Part shown: one piece after another, positions 1-5,873 of the stretch
Numbering within the stretch: position 1 is the stretch's first letter
Layout of the letters: each line of letters starts with the position of its first letter
Assembly (NCBI GenBank): GCA_030825825.1
Contig: JAPJPE010000012.1
Coordinates: forward strand, 1-8,169
DNA: 8,169 nt
DNA from: Streptococcus sp.
Lineage (GTDB): Bacteria > Bacillota > Bacilli > Lactobacillales > Streptococcaceae
Reading direction: 5' to 3'
The notes under the pieces: generated by a model
The model's input: only the letters and a program-made list of their open reading frames with translations
The model's database searches: none
Told to the model about the DNA's origin: nothing
Translations under genes and position numbers: made by a program

Positions 1-4
1 GGCA

Positions 5-13
5 TGTTATACT
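5..13 (+). promoter_or_regulatory. Extended -10 element of the ccdA-etrx promoter
   Basis: TATACT at 8-13 is preceded by TG at 5-6, giving an extended -10 box about 30 bases before the ccdA start. The -35 region would lie outside the window, so the promoter is only partly visible. A GGAG ribosome binding site at 35-38 sits 6 bases before the ATG at 45. Confidence 0.55.
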
Positions 14-44
14 ATTTCTAACATATCAATATACGGAGCATTTT

Positions 45-752
45 ATGAATCAAATCGTTTTCTCCTTCACTGTCTTTCTGGCAGGGATTCTCTCCTTTTT
101 CTCTCCCTGTGTCTTTCCTTTGCTCCCGGTCTACATTGGCGTTTTGCTAGGAAGTGATCAGGAAAAATCCGTTCAGATTTTTGGGAAAAAGATACGCTGG
201 CATGGCATCGTTAAGACCTTGTGTTTTATCGCAGGTATTTCTGTTATTTTCCTTATCATAGGTTTCGGAGCTGGCTTATTGGGGCAGGTTATGTATACCA
301 ACTGGTTCCGCTACGTTATGGGAGCGCTGATCATTATCCTTGGTCTTCATCAGATGGAAGTCTTTCATTTTCATTTCCTTGAGAAGCAAAAATCAGTAGA
401 TTTTGGAGCCAACAAACAGAAGAATGAGTTGTTTTCAGCCTTTCTTCTTGGTCTTGGCTTTAGTTTTGGTTGGACGCCTTGCATTGGCCCTGTATTAGGA
501 TCGGTTCTTGCATTAGCAGCATCCAATGGTCAAGATGCCGTCATGGGTGCTCTCTATCTCTTTATCTATACATTAGGGATGGCTATTCCATTTTTACTTT
601 TGGCCTTAGCGTCTGGGATTGTTCTCCCATACTTTAATCGTCTAAAACCCCATCTCTTGTTACTGAAGAAAATTGGTGGCTTGATCATCATCATTATGGG
701 GATTTTGTTACTCTTGGGACAATTGAATAGCTTGTCTGCTATCTTTTCATAA
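45..752 (+). CDS. ccdA: CcdA-type cytochrome c biogenesis/thiol-disulfide electron carrier (DsbD membrane-domain family)
   Basis: This 235-residue polytopic membrane protein belongs to the CcdA/DsbD-beta family, which takes electrons from cytosolic thioredoxin and passes them across the membrane to extracellular thioredoxin-like proteins. Two characteristic cysteine motifs are present: FFSPCVFP with Cys22 in the first membrane segment, and GWTPCIGPVLG with Cys146 in the fourth. About six hydrophobic segments can be seen (near residues 3-35, 57-80, 88-104, 130-160, 167-195 and 208-226). The length is normal for single-domain CcdA. The gene starts at an ATG behind GGAG, and a thioredoxin-like lipoprotein gene begins 22 bases after its stop, its natural electron acceptor. 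Streptococci often carry two ccdA-etrx pairs. This one has no methionine sulfoxide reductase gene behind it, so it resembles the pneumococcal ccdA2-etrx2 arrangement. That paralogue assignment is inferred from gene order only. Confidence 0.93.
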   Translation: MNQIVFSFTVFLAGILSFFSPCVFPLLPVYIGVLLGSDQEKSVQIFGKKIRWHGIVKTLCFIAGISVIFLIIGFGAGLLGQVMYTNWFRYVMGALIIILGLHQMEVFHFHFLEKQKSVDFGANKQKNELFSAFLLGLGFSFGWTPCIGPVLGSVLALAASNGQDAVMGALYLFIYTLGMAIPFLLLALASGIVLPYFNRLKPHLLLLKKIGGLIIIIMGILLLLGQLNSLSAIFS

Positions 753-774
753 ATCAAATGGAGGTATTATACCT

Positions 775-1344
775 ATGAAATTTATCAAATATACGTGTTT
801 TTCAATCCTCTCAATCGCTTTACTGTCTGCTTGTTCGATGGAGCAATCAAGTGAGAGTGGTATGAACAATATGAGCAATCAAACCATGACCAACACAACC
901 TCAAGTAAACATCCCTTAGTAGGAAAAGAAGCGAGTGACTTTGAGCTAAAGGATATGAAGGGGAACACGGTTAAACTTTCAGACTACAGAGGTAAAAAGG
1001 TTTACTTGAAATTCTGGGCTACCTGGTGTGGTCCTTGTCGCCAAAGCATGCCTGAACTCAATAAATTAGTTGAAGAAAAGGACCGGGACTTTGAAATTCT
1101 GACCATTATGGCACCAGGACTCCAAGGTGAAAAAACAGAGGAAGAATTCGTCAAATGGTTTGATCAACAAGATTACAAGTCAGTACCGGTCTTGTACAAT
1201 CCAGACGGTTCTTCATTTGCAGATTATCAAGTTCGCTCTATTCCTACAGAAGTCTTTATCGATAGCCACGGGAAAATTGGACATGTACAATTAGGGGCTA
1301 TTTCAAACGAAGATGCTAAGAAGATTATCAAGGAGTTAAAATAA
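775..1344 (+). CDS. Extracellular thioredoxin-like lipoprotein (TlpA/ResA/Etrx family)
   Basis: A 189-residue surface lipoprotein. It has a short charged N-terminus, a hydrophobic segment and the lipobox LLSAC, with Cys20 as the predicted lipidated residue. Residues 21-47 form a Ser/Asn/Thr/Met-rich linker with methionines at 22, 30, 33 and 38. The TlpA/redoxin fold follows, with the catalytic motif WCGPC (Cys85, Cys88) and a cis-proline in the SIPTEV segment (Pro157). Family knowledge suggests that CcdA reduces it and that it passes electrons to surface proteins such as methionine sulfoxide reductases or other thiol proteins. It is co-transcribed with the upstream ccdA: the 22-base gap carries GGAGG at 760-764 and no clear terminator. 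The best functional comparison is pneumococcal Etrx1/Etrx2, more probably Etrx2 because no msrAB gene follows. The paralogue is not certain from sequence alone. Confidence 0.92.
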   Translation: MKFIKYTCFSILSIALLSACSMEQSSESGMNNMSNQTMTNTTSSKHPLVGKEASDFELKDMKGNTVKLSDYRGKKVYLKFWATWCGPCRQSMPELNKLVEEKDRDFEILTIMAPGLQGEKTEEEFVKWFDQQDYKSVPVLYNPDGSSFADYQVRSIPTEVFIDSHGKIGHVQLGAISNEDAKKIIKELK

Positions 1345-1373
1345 AAAAATGAAGCACGAAGCTTCATTTTTTT
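1343..1373. terminator. Bidirectional rho-independent terminator between etrx and the flavin operon
   Basis: A perfect 13-bp stem (seven A then TGAAGC, pairing with GCTTCA then seven T) encloses the 5-base loop ACGAA. Each strand reads as a stem followed by a T run, so it can stop both the rightward ccdA-etrx transcript and the leftward reductase transcript. It overlaps the last bases of the etrx stop codon and lies 1 base from the stop codon of the leftward gene. Confidence 0.9.
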
Positions 1374-1374
1374 A

Positions 1375-2619
1375 TTAGTTGCTTGCACCAGAAGTGGCAT
1401 CAGCATCTCCGTGGCCTCCGTCACCATGTCCTCCAGCATCAGAAGCACCAGAAGTTGCATCTGCATCACCATGACCACCAGCAGGAGCAAATGGTCCGCT
1501 ACCACCTACAAGGCGTTGTCCGGTTGTTTGCAGGTACCAATCTAACCATGGTTTGAAGTTGAAGACAATCTCATTGATACCAGAGTAAGAACCATCTTCA
1601 TAATACATAGCTTGGTAGTTGTGGGTGTTGATCACGCCTTCAGGAGATCCTGGAACAATGGTTCGAACATATTCTTGGTTTCCGTTGCGAAGAGTGCCGA
1701 TTACCCATTCAACGTTTTTCATACGTGCTGGTGGAAGGGATCCGTGAACGGTTGACATTCGGCTACCAGATTGAGGTGGCACGCGTTTAGCAAACATGGT
1801 ATCTGGATCTTGGTGAGCATTGTTGTAGTAGAGGAATTGGTTGTTATCATCGGCATATGTCAACTCAAATGGCATGGCCTTCAAGAACATATTAATTTGG
1901 TCAACGGTTAGGATACCGTGGTCAAGTTTGACATAAGTATCTCCAGAAACAGCACCTGTAAGTTCAGCTACTTTTTCAACCCAATCTGGATCATCTGGAT
2001 CGATCTCAGTAACAGTTGTAGCAATTGGATGATTACAATCTAAATCTTCTGGTTCAATTGGTTTTGGTTTTTTCAATTTAGATACAACCTCAACGTATTT
2101 CATAAAATTATCCAAGCAGGTTTCGAGGAATTTGACGGTTCCTTCGTTGATGATATTGCCGTTTTCGTCAAAAGCTTCTTTTGCTTTTCCAAGAAGGAAT
2201 TCATTACCTGGAAGAGTATAAGCATTGACACCTGGAGCATCAAGGATCTTGCGGAGGTGAACCTGAGCACGTGATGTCCCTTGATCATAGTAGGAAGCAC
2301 CAACGATCATTACTGGTTTGTTTTCAAATGGATGTACCTCAAAAGATAGCCATTCAAGAACAGATTTAAGAGCAGCAGAGATCGTATGGTTGTGCTCTGG
2401 AGTAGCAATGATGACACCATCTGCTCGAGTAATTTTATTGTACAAAAGACGTAATTGGAAACTTTCGTCCCATTTTTCATCTTGGTTAAACATTGGAACT
2501 TCATCGATTTCAAGAACTTCCAATTCAAATTTGATCTTAAATTGGCGGCGAATGAATTCCAAGAGTTTACGGTTATATGATTGATCGTAGTTTGATCCTA
2601 CAAGTCCTACAAATTTCAT
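1375..2619 (-). CDS. NAD(P)H-dependent FMN reductase fused to a PAS-like domain and a tail with two candidate flavinylation motifs
   Basis: A 414-residue cytosolic protein without signal peptide or membrane segment. Residues 1-183 form a flavodoxin-fold NADPH-dependent FMN reductase domain: the FMN-phosphate loop is GSNYDQSYNR (8-17), and TPEHNHTI (73-80) is followed by an EWLS stretch. Residues 184-235 are an acidic linker. Residues 236-367 resemble the PAS-type domain at the end of DUF438 proteins (LTVDQIN, then FELTYADDNNQFLYY, VHGSLPP and the closing INEIVFNFKPW). Residues 371-414 are a low-complexity Gly/His/Asp/Ala/Ser tail with two DATSGAS motifs ending at Ser393 and Ser413. These match the Dxx[S/T]GA[S/T] sequence modified by ApbE flavin transferases, and apbE is the first gene of the same operon. 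I infer covalent FMN on the tail; this is not shown by sequence. The gene is third in the operon, 18 bases after the paralogous reductase, with its own AGGAG site. Reductase identity is firm; cofactor preference and electron acceptor are unknown. Confidence 0.88.
   Translation of the reverse strand: MKFVGLVGSNYDQSYNRKLLEFIRRQFKIKFELEVLEIDEVPMFNQDEKWDESFQLRLLYNKITRADGVIIATPEHNHTISAALKSVLEWLSFEVHPFENKPVMIVGASYYDQGTSRAQVHLRKILDAPGVNAYTLPGNEFLLGKAKEAFDENGNIINEGTVKFLETCLDNFMKYVEVVSKLKKPKPIEPEDLDCNHPIATTVTEIDPDDPDWVEKVAELTGAVSGDTYVKLDHGILTVDQINMFLKAMPFELTYADDNNQFLYYNNAHQDPDTMFAKRVPPQSGSRMSTVHGSLPPARMKNVEWVIGTLRNGNQEYVRTIVPGSPEGVINTHNYQAMYYEDGSYSGINEIVFNFKPWLDWYLQTTGQRLVGGSGPFAPAGGHGDADATSGASDAGGHGDGGHGDADATSGASN
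1381..1479 (-). repeat. Duplicated 13-residue coding repeat containing the DATSGAS motif
   Basis: Residues 381-393 (1441-1479) and 401-413 (1381-1419) of the long reductase are identical in protein (GGHGDADATSGAS) with a 20-residue period; an extra GGHGD at 396-400 lies between them. At DNA level, 8 of the 13 codon pairs differ, always synonymously, including TCT versus AGC for the final serine. The repeat is therefore old or constrained as peptide, not a recent DNA slippage product. Confidence 0.85.
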
Positions 2620-2637
2620 TCTTTTCTGTCTCCTATC

Positions 2638-3243
2638 TTACAAGTTTTCCCAGTCAAATTCTTCAGCATCTTTGCGAAGCAATTCTTGGGCGTTGCGTAA
2701 TTTGTCTGTGATTTTCACAAACACACGGAAATCATTGAAGATGGCATCTAATTTTTGAATAACATCTAAATCCACCAAGTCTCCATTTTGATCAAAGGCT
2801 TGCAATGAATGAGAGAGCAAGAATTCATCTGGCAAAACAGTCGCTTTAATTTCTGGAGCATTTAAGATTTGGCGAAGTTGGAGTTGGGCGCGTGAAGATC
2901 CCAAGGTACCGTATGAAGCCCCAGTAATCATGACTGGTTTATTCAACAATGGGAAGACTCCGTATGAGAGCCAAGCGAGAGCACTCATCAAGACCGCTGG
3001 AATAGAGTGGTCGTATTCTGGAGTCCCAATAATGACTCCATCAGCCTCCTCAATTTTTGCAACAATATCCAAGACAGCTTCAGGCACTTGTTTGTCAGCT
3101 GGTTTGTTAAAGACAGGGATATCTTTAATTTCAACCAATTCGATCTCAGCCTTGTCAGCAAAATGTTTTTGCATGTATTGAAGCAGTTGACGGTTTGTAG
3201 AACGTTTGGAGTTTGTCCCCACAATCGCAATAAGTTTTATCAT
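2638..3243 (-). CDS. NAD(P)H-dependent FMN reductase family oxidoreductase
   Basis: A 201-residue cytosolic flavoprotein with a complete flavodoxin-like NADPH-dependent FMN reductase domain: GTNSKRSTNR (residues 9-18) as the FMN phosphate loop, TPEYDHSIP (74-82), WLS (91-93) and the GASYGTLGSSRAQ loop (108-120). It aligns along its whole length with the N-terminal domain of the neighbouring 414-residue protein and is clearly a paralogue, but lacks the PAS-like domain and the repeat tail. The start is placed at the ATG of 3243, because AGAAAGGAA precedes it and the FMN loop then sits at the usual distance from the N-terminus. The frame stays open up to 3291, but that longer form would overlap the end of apbE and add residues foreign to the family. 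It is second in the operon. It could reduce free flavin, quinones or azo compounds, or form a partner with its longer paralogue; substrate unknown. Confidence 0.9.
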   Translation of the reverse strand: MIKLIAIVGTNSKRSTNRQLLQYMQKHFADKAEIELVEIKDIPVFNKPADKQVPEAVLDIVAKIEEADGVIIGTPEYDHSIPAVLMSALAWLSYGVFPLLNKPVMITGASYGTLGSSRAQLQLRQILNAPEIKATVLPDEFLLSHSLQAFDQNGDLVDLDVIQKLDAIFNDFRVFVKITDKLRNAQELLRKDAEEFDWENL

Positions 3244-3268
3244 GGAAAATTCCTTTCTGATAGGAGAA

Positions 3269-4192
3269 TTATAAATAAGATTGAAGCCCACTTGTATAGG
3301 TGATCTTGCCTGTTTGAGAAACCAACAAGGTATCTATACCAGGAAGTGATTCAACAGTGTTGAGGATAGAAGCAGGAGATTCCCCGAACAGGCGGGTAGT
3401 CCATATCTCCCCGTCTACGGATCGATCAGATATGATGGTGATACTGGCTAAGTCTGTCTCAACCGGATAGCCCGTCGCGCTATCAAAGATGTGGTGAAAC
3501 GACTGGCCGTCAACTTCTAAATGACGCTCGTAGATGCCAGAGGTGACAATAGATTTATCCTTGACAGAGAGGACCAGTAGGTGCCGACCTCTTTTTTCGA
3601 CTGGATTTTGAATGCCAATCCGCCAAGGCTGTTGTTTGATGGGATGTTGACCGACAGTGAGGATATTTCCTCCAAGATCGATCAAGGCATCTGTTACTCC
3701 CTGGCTCTTTAAAAAGGTCGCAATGCAGTCTGCACTATAGCCCTTAGCTAAGGCTCCTAAATCAATCTTCATTCCAGGACGTGTCAGAAAGACCGTATGG
3801 TTTTCTGGGTCGAGCTGGATTTGGTGAGGATCGATCAAGGTCAGAGCTTGATCGATTTCCCCTTGCTGGGGACGTCTAGCATCTGAAAATCCAATTCGCC
3901 AGGTCTGTACAAGAGGACCAATGGCGATGTTTAAATGGCTGTTCTGAGCTTGACTATGCAAGGTTCCTAATGCAATCAGTTCAAAAAGATCTGGATGCAC
4001 TTGGACTGGAGAAATACCAGCTTGGTGATTGACCTCCATGAGTTCAGAACTTGCATCATTGGCACTGAAGCGATGTTCGTAGGAGCGAAGAAGTTCAAAG
4101 CAGCGGGCTAAGAGTTCATTCGCTTGTGGGTGACAGATCGAAACAGTGATGGTCGTTCCCATCAAATGTTCGGATCGACTACTTAGGTCCAC
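3269..4192 (-). CDS. apbE: FAD:protein FMN transferase, cytosolic form
   Basis: ApbE transfers FMN from FAD to a Ser/Thr of target proteins, forming a phosphoester-linked flavin. From the GTG at 4192 the protein has 307 residues and shows the family landmarks: MGTTI (11-15), DLGALAKGYSAD (144-155), IDLGGN (171-176), SGIYER (218-223) and HHIFDSATGYPV (233-244). At the metal site usually written D-A-x-[ST]-T, this protein has E-I-W-T-T (Glu262, Thr266), a conservative Asp-to-Glu change. There is no signal peptide or lipobox, unlike the many exported ApbE lipoproteins, so its targets should be cytosolic. A longer reading starts at GTG 4219 (316 residues). I prefer 4192 because AGGAAAGGA lies 10 bases before it, while the predicted transcript begins only 1-3 bases before 4219. 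First gene of the leftward operon; the likely substrate is the tail of the third gene's product. Confidence 0.9.
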   Translation of the reverse strand: MDLSSRSEHLMGTTITVSICHPQANELLARCFELLRSYEHRFSANDASSELMEVNHQAGISPVQVHPDLFELIALGTLHSQAQNSHLNIAIGPLVQTWRIGFSDARRPQQGEIDQALTLIDPHQIQLDPENHTVFLTRPGMKIDLGALAKGYSADCIATFLKSQGVTDALIDLGGNILTVGQHPIKQQPWRIGIQNPVEKRGRHLLVLSVKDKSIVTSGIYERHLEVDGQSFHHIFDSATGYPVETDLASITIISDRSVDGEIWTTRLFGESPASILNTVESLPGIDTLLVSQTGKITYTSGLQSYL

Positions 4193-4227
4193 TAAAAATC
4201 TATCCTTTCCTATTTTCACTTACCTAC

Positions 4228-4256
4228 AGTATATCAAAAAGATATCGTTTTCACAA
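4228..4256 (-). promoter_or_regulatory. Promoter of the apbE-reductase operon
   Basis: Reading leftward, TTGTGA (4251-4256) and TATACT (4228-4233) are separated by 17 bases, and TG one base before the -10 gives an extended -10 box. The expected transcript start falls at about 4220-4222, almost on the upstream GTG (4219), so that codon could only be used as a nearly leaderless start. Confidence 0.7.
4240..4254 (-). promoter_or_regulatory. Candidate CcpA-binding cre site at the apbE promoter
   Basis: The leftward strand reads GTGAAAACGATATCT, which fits the catabolite response consensus WTGNAANCGNWNNCW at every position but the first. It overlaps the -35 hexamer and most of the spacer, a position expected to cause repression when CcpA is bound. 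The first eight bases TTGTGAAA also look like one half of a Rex operator, but no second half is present. Confidence 0.5.
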
Positions 4257-4350
4257 TCCTTTCAAGCATATTGTTTGACATTTTTTGAAACATGTGAAGT
4301 GTGATTTTCTGGAAAATTGAAAAAAAGATCACAAATTCTGAGCAAAATAA

Positions 4351-4365
4351 TTGTAACCGATATCA
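4351..4365 (+). promoter_or_regulatory. Candidate CcpA-binding cre site at the nox promoter
   Basis: TTGTAACCGATATCA fits WTGNAANCGNWNNCW at every defined position; in the stricter form with R at position 7 there is one mismatch (C). It covers the -35 hexamer and half the spacer. The divergent apbE promoter has a counterpart in the same relative place, which raises confidence in both. Confidence 0.55.
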
Positions 4366-4380
4366 TTTTTATGATATACT
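4351..4380 (+). promoter_or_regulatory. Promoter of nox
   Basis: TTGTAA (4351-4356), an 18-base spacer and TATACT (4375-4380), with TG at 4372-4373 forming an extended -10. The predicted start near 4387 leaves a leader of about 30 bases with AGGTAGGA before the ATG at 4417. A 7-bp inverted repeat, ATATCAT-TTTT-ATGATAT (4360-4377), overlaps the -10 and could be a further operator. Confidence 0.75.
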
Positions 4381-4416
4381 CAAGAAGTAAATTAAATTAA
4401 AGGTAGGATTTATTCT

Positions 4417-5793
4417 ATGAGTAAAATCGTTGTTGTAGGGGCTAACCATGCCGGAACAGCTTGTATCAACACTATGTTAGATAATTTCGGAAATGAAAAT
4501 GAAATTGTGGTTTTTGACCAAAACTCAAACATTTCATTCCTTGGATGTGGGATGGCACTTTGGATCGGTGAACAAATCGATGGTCCTGAAGGTCTTTTCT
4601 ACTCTGACAAAGAAAAATTGGAAGCAAAAGGTGCAAAAGTCTACATGAACTCTCCTGTTCTTTCAATTGACTATGACAACAAAGTGGTGACTGCAGAAGT
4701 TGATGGAAAAGAGCACAAAGAATCTTACGAAAAATTGATCTTTGCGACTGGATCAACACCAATCATTCCTCCAATTAAAGGAGTTGAAATCGTACCTGGT
4801 AACCGCGAATTCAAAGCAACTCTTGAAAATCTTCAATTCGTTAAATTGTACCAAAACGCTGAAGAAGTGATCGAAAAATTGAAAGACAACAGCAAACATT
4901 TGAACCGTATCGCCGTAGTTGGTGGTGGTTACATCGGTGTTGAACTTGCTGAAGCTTTCGAACGTCTTGGTAAAGATGTTGTCTTGGTGGATATCGTGGA
5001 TACTGTCTTGAATGGCTACTACGACAAAGACTTCACAGACATCATGGCGAAAAACCTGGAAGACCACAACATCCGTTTGGCACTTGGACAAACGGTTCAA
5101 GCGGTTGAAGGAGATGGTAAGGTAGAACGCCTTGTAACCGATAAAGAAACCTTCGATGTAGATATGGTTATCTTGGCTGTTGGTTTCCGTCCTAATACAG
5201 CTCTTGCTGATGGTAAGATCGAACTCTTCCGCAACGGTGCCTTCCTTGTTGATAAGAAACAAGAAACGTCACTTCCAGGTGTATACGCAGTTGGTGACTG
5301 TGCGACTATCTTCGATAACGCTCGTAACGAAATGAGCTATATCGCTCTTGCATCTAATGCGGTTCGTTCAGGTATTGTTGGTGCCTACAATGCGACTGGT
5401 CATGAATTAGAAGGAATCGGTGTTCAAGGTTCTAATGGTATCTCTATCTACGGCCTTCACATGGTTTCAACTGGTTTGACTCTTGAAAAAGCGAAAGCTG
5501 CAGGCTTCAATGCCACTGAAACTGGCTTCAACGACCTTCAAAAACCTGAATTTATCAAACACGATAACTATGAAGTTGGTATCAAGATCGTCTATGATAA
5601 AGACACTCGTCAAATCCTTGGAGCTCAAATGGTATCACGTGATAGTGCCATCTCAATGGCTATCCACATGTTCTCGCTTGCGATTCAAGAACACGTGACG
5701 ATTGATAAATTGGCCTTGACAGACTTGTTCTTCTTGCCACACTTCAACAAACCTTACAACTACATCACAATGGCAGCTATAACTGCTGAATAA
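4417..5793 (+). CDS. nox: Water-forming NADH oxidase (NOX-2)
   Basis: A 458-residue flavoprotein disulfide reductase-type enzyme that reduces O2 to water with two NADH, using FAD and a single redox cysteine. The N-terminal dinucleotide motif is VVVGANHAGTA (residues 5-15) with His11. Cys44 lies in SFLGCGMALW, the cysteine cycled through sulfenic acid in streptococcal Nox. ATGS (110-113), the NADH-binding VVGGGYIGVE (167-176) ending in an acidic Asp192 (suits NADH over NADPH), and VGDCAT for FAD (292-297) follow. The C-terminal dimerisation domain ends in LFFLPHFNKPYNYI. The length is typical. CoA-disulfide reductase is a related family, but the overall sequence fits Nox. In lactic streptococci Nox regenerates NAD+ and removes oxygen. 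Codon use is strongly biased (many GGT, CGT, AAC), suggesting high expression. Monocistronic: own promoter and a strong terminator; divergent from the flavin operon. Confidence 0.96.
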   Translation: MSKIVVVGANHAGTACINTMLDNFGNENEIVVFDQNSNISFLGCGMALWIGEQIDGPEGLFYSDKEKLEAKGAKVYMNSPVLSIDYDNKVVTAEVDGKEHKESYEKLIFATGSTPIIPPIKGVEIVPGNREFKATLENLQFVKLYQNAEEVIEKLKDNSKHLNRIAVVGGGYIGVELAEAFERLGKDVVLVDIVDTVLNGYYDKDFTDIMAKNLEDHNIRLALGQTVQAVEGDGKVERLVTDKETFDVDMVILAVGFRPNTALADGKIELFRNGAFLVDKKQETSLPGVYAVGDCATIFDNARNEMSYIALASNAVRSGIVGAYNATGHELEGIGVQGSNGISIYGLHMVSTGLTLEKAKAAGFNATETGFNDLQKPEFIKHDNYEVGIKIVYDKDTRQILGAQMVSRDSAISMAIHMFSLAIQEHVTIDKLALTDLFFLPHFNKPYNYITMAAITAE

Positions 5794-5807
5794 TGACTAA
5801 ATGAAAA

Positions 5808-5839
5808 ACAAAGCTAGCGGTGCTAGTTTTGTTTTTTTT
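5808..5839 (+). terminator. Rho-independent terminator after nox
   Basis: An 11-bp stem (ACAAAGCTAGC at 5808-5818 with GCTAGTTTTGT at 5822-5832, one G-T pair) closes a GGT loop and runs into eight consecutive T (5832-5839). It lies 15 bases after the nox stop codon. Confidence 0.9.
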
Positions 5840-5873
5840 GTCTTTCCAAGTATTCATAGGCAGTGAAATAAGG

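Noticed and set aside
1227..1505. A 92-codon minus-strand frame across the etrx end and the repeat tail
   Set aside because: It crosses the terminator hairpin and overlaps two real genes; its Leu/Met/Val-rich protein is just the repeat DNA read in another frame.
3244..3291. An upstream ATG extending the short FMN reductase by 16 residues
   Set aside because: It would overlap the end of apbE, lacks the good ribosome binding site found before 3243, and adds residues not expected before the FMN loop.
4241..4256. Rex operator at the apbE promoter
   Set aside because: TTGTGAAA matches one half-site well, but the inverted second half (TTTCACAA) is missing at the required spacing; the cre reading explains more of the sequence.
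4275..4280. Perfect TTGACA -35 hexamer on the + strand
   Set aside because: No -10-like sequence lies 16-19 bases downstream; the nox promoter at 4351-4380 is complete without it.
4753..5262. A 169-codon open frame on the minus strand inside nox
   Set aside because: It lies wholly antisense to a strongly conserved gene, its protein is Phe/Val/Asp-rich as expected from the reverse of biased codons, and no ribosome binding site or family motif is seen.
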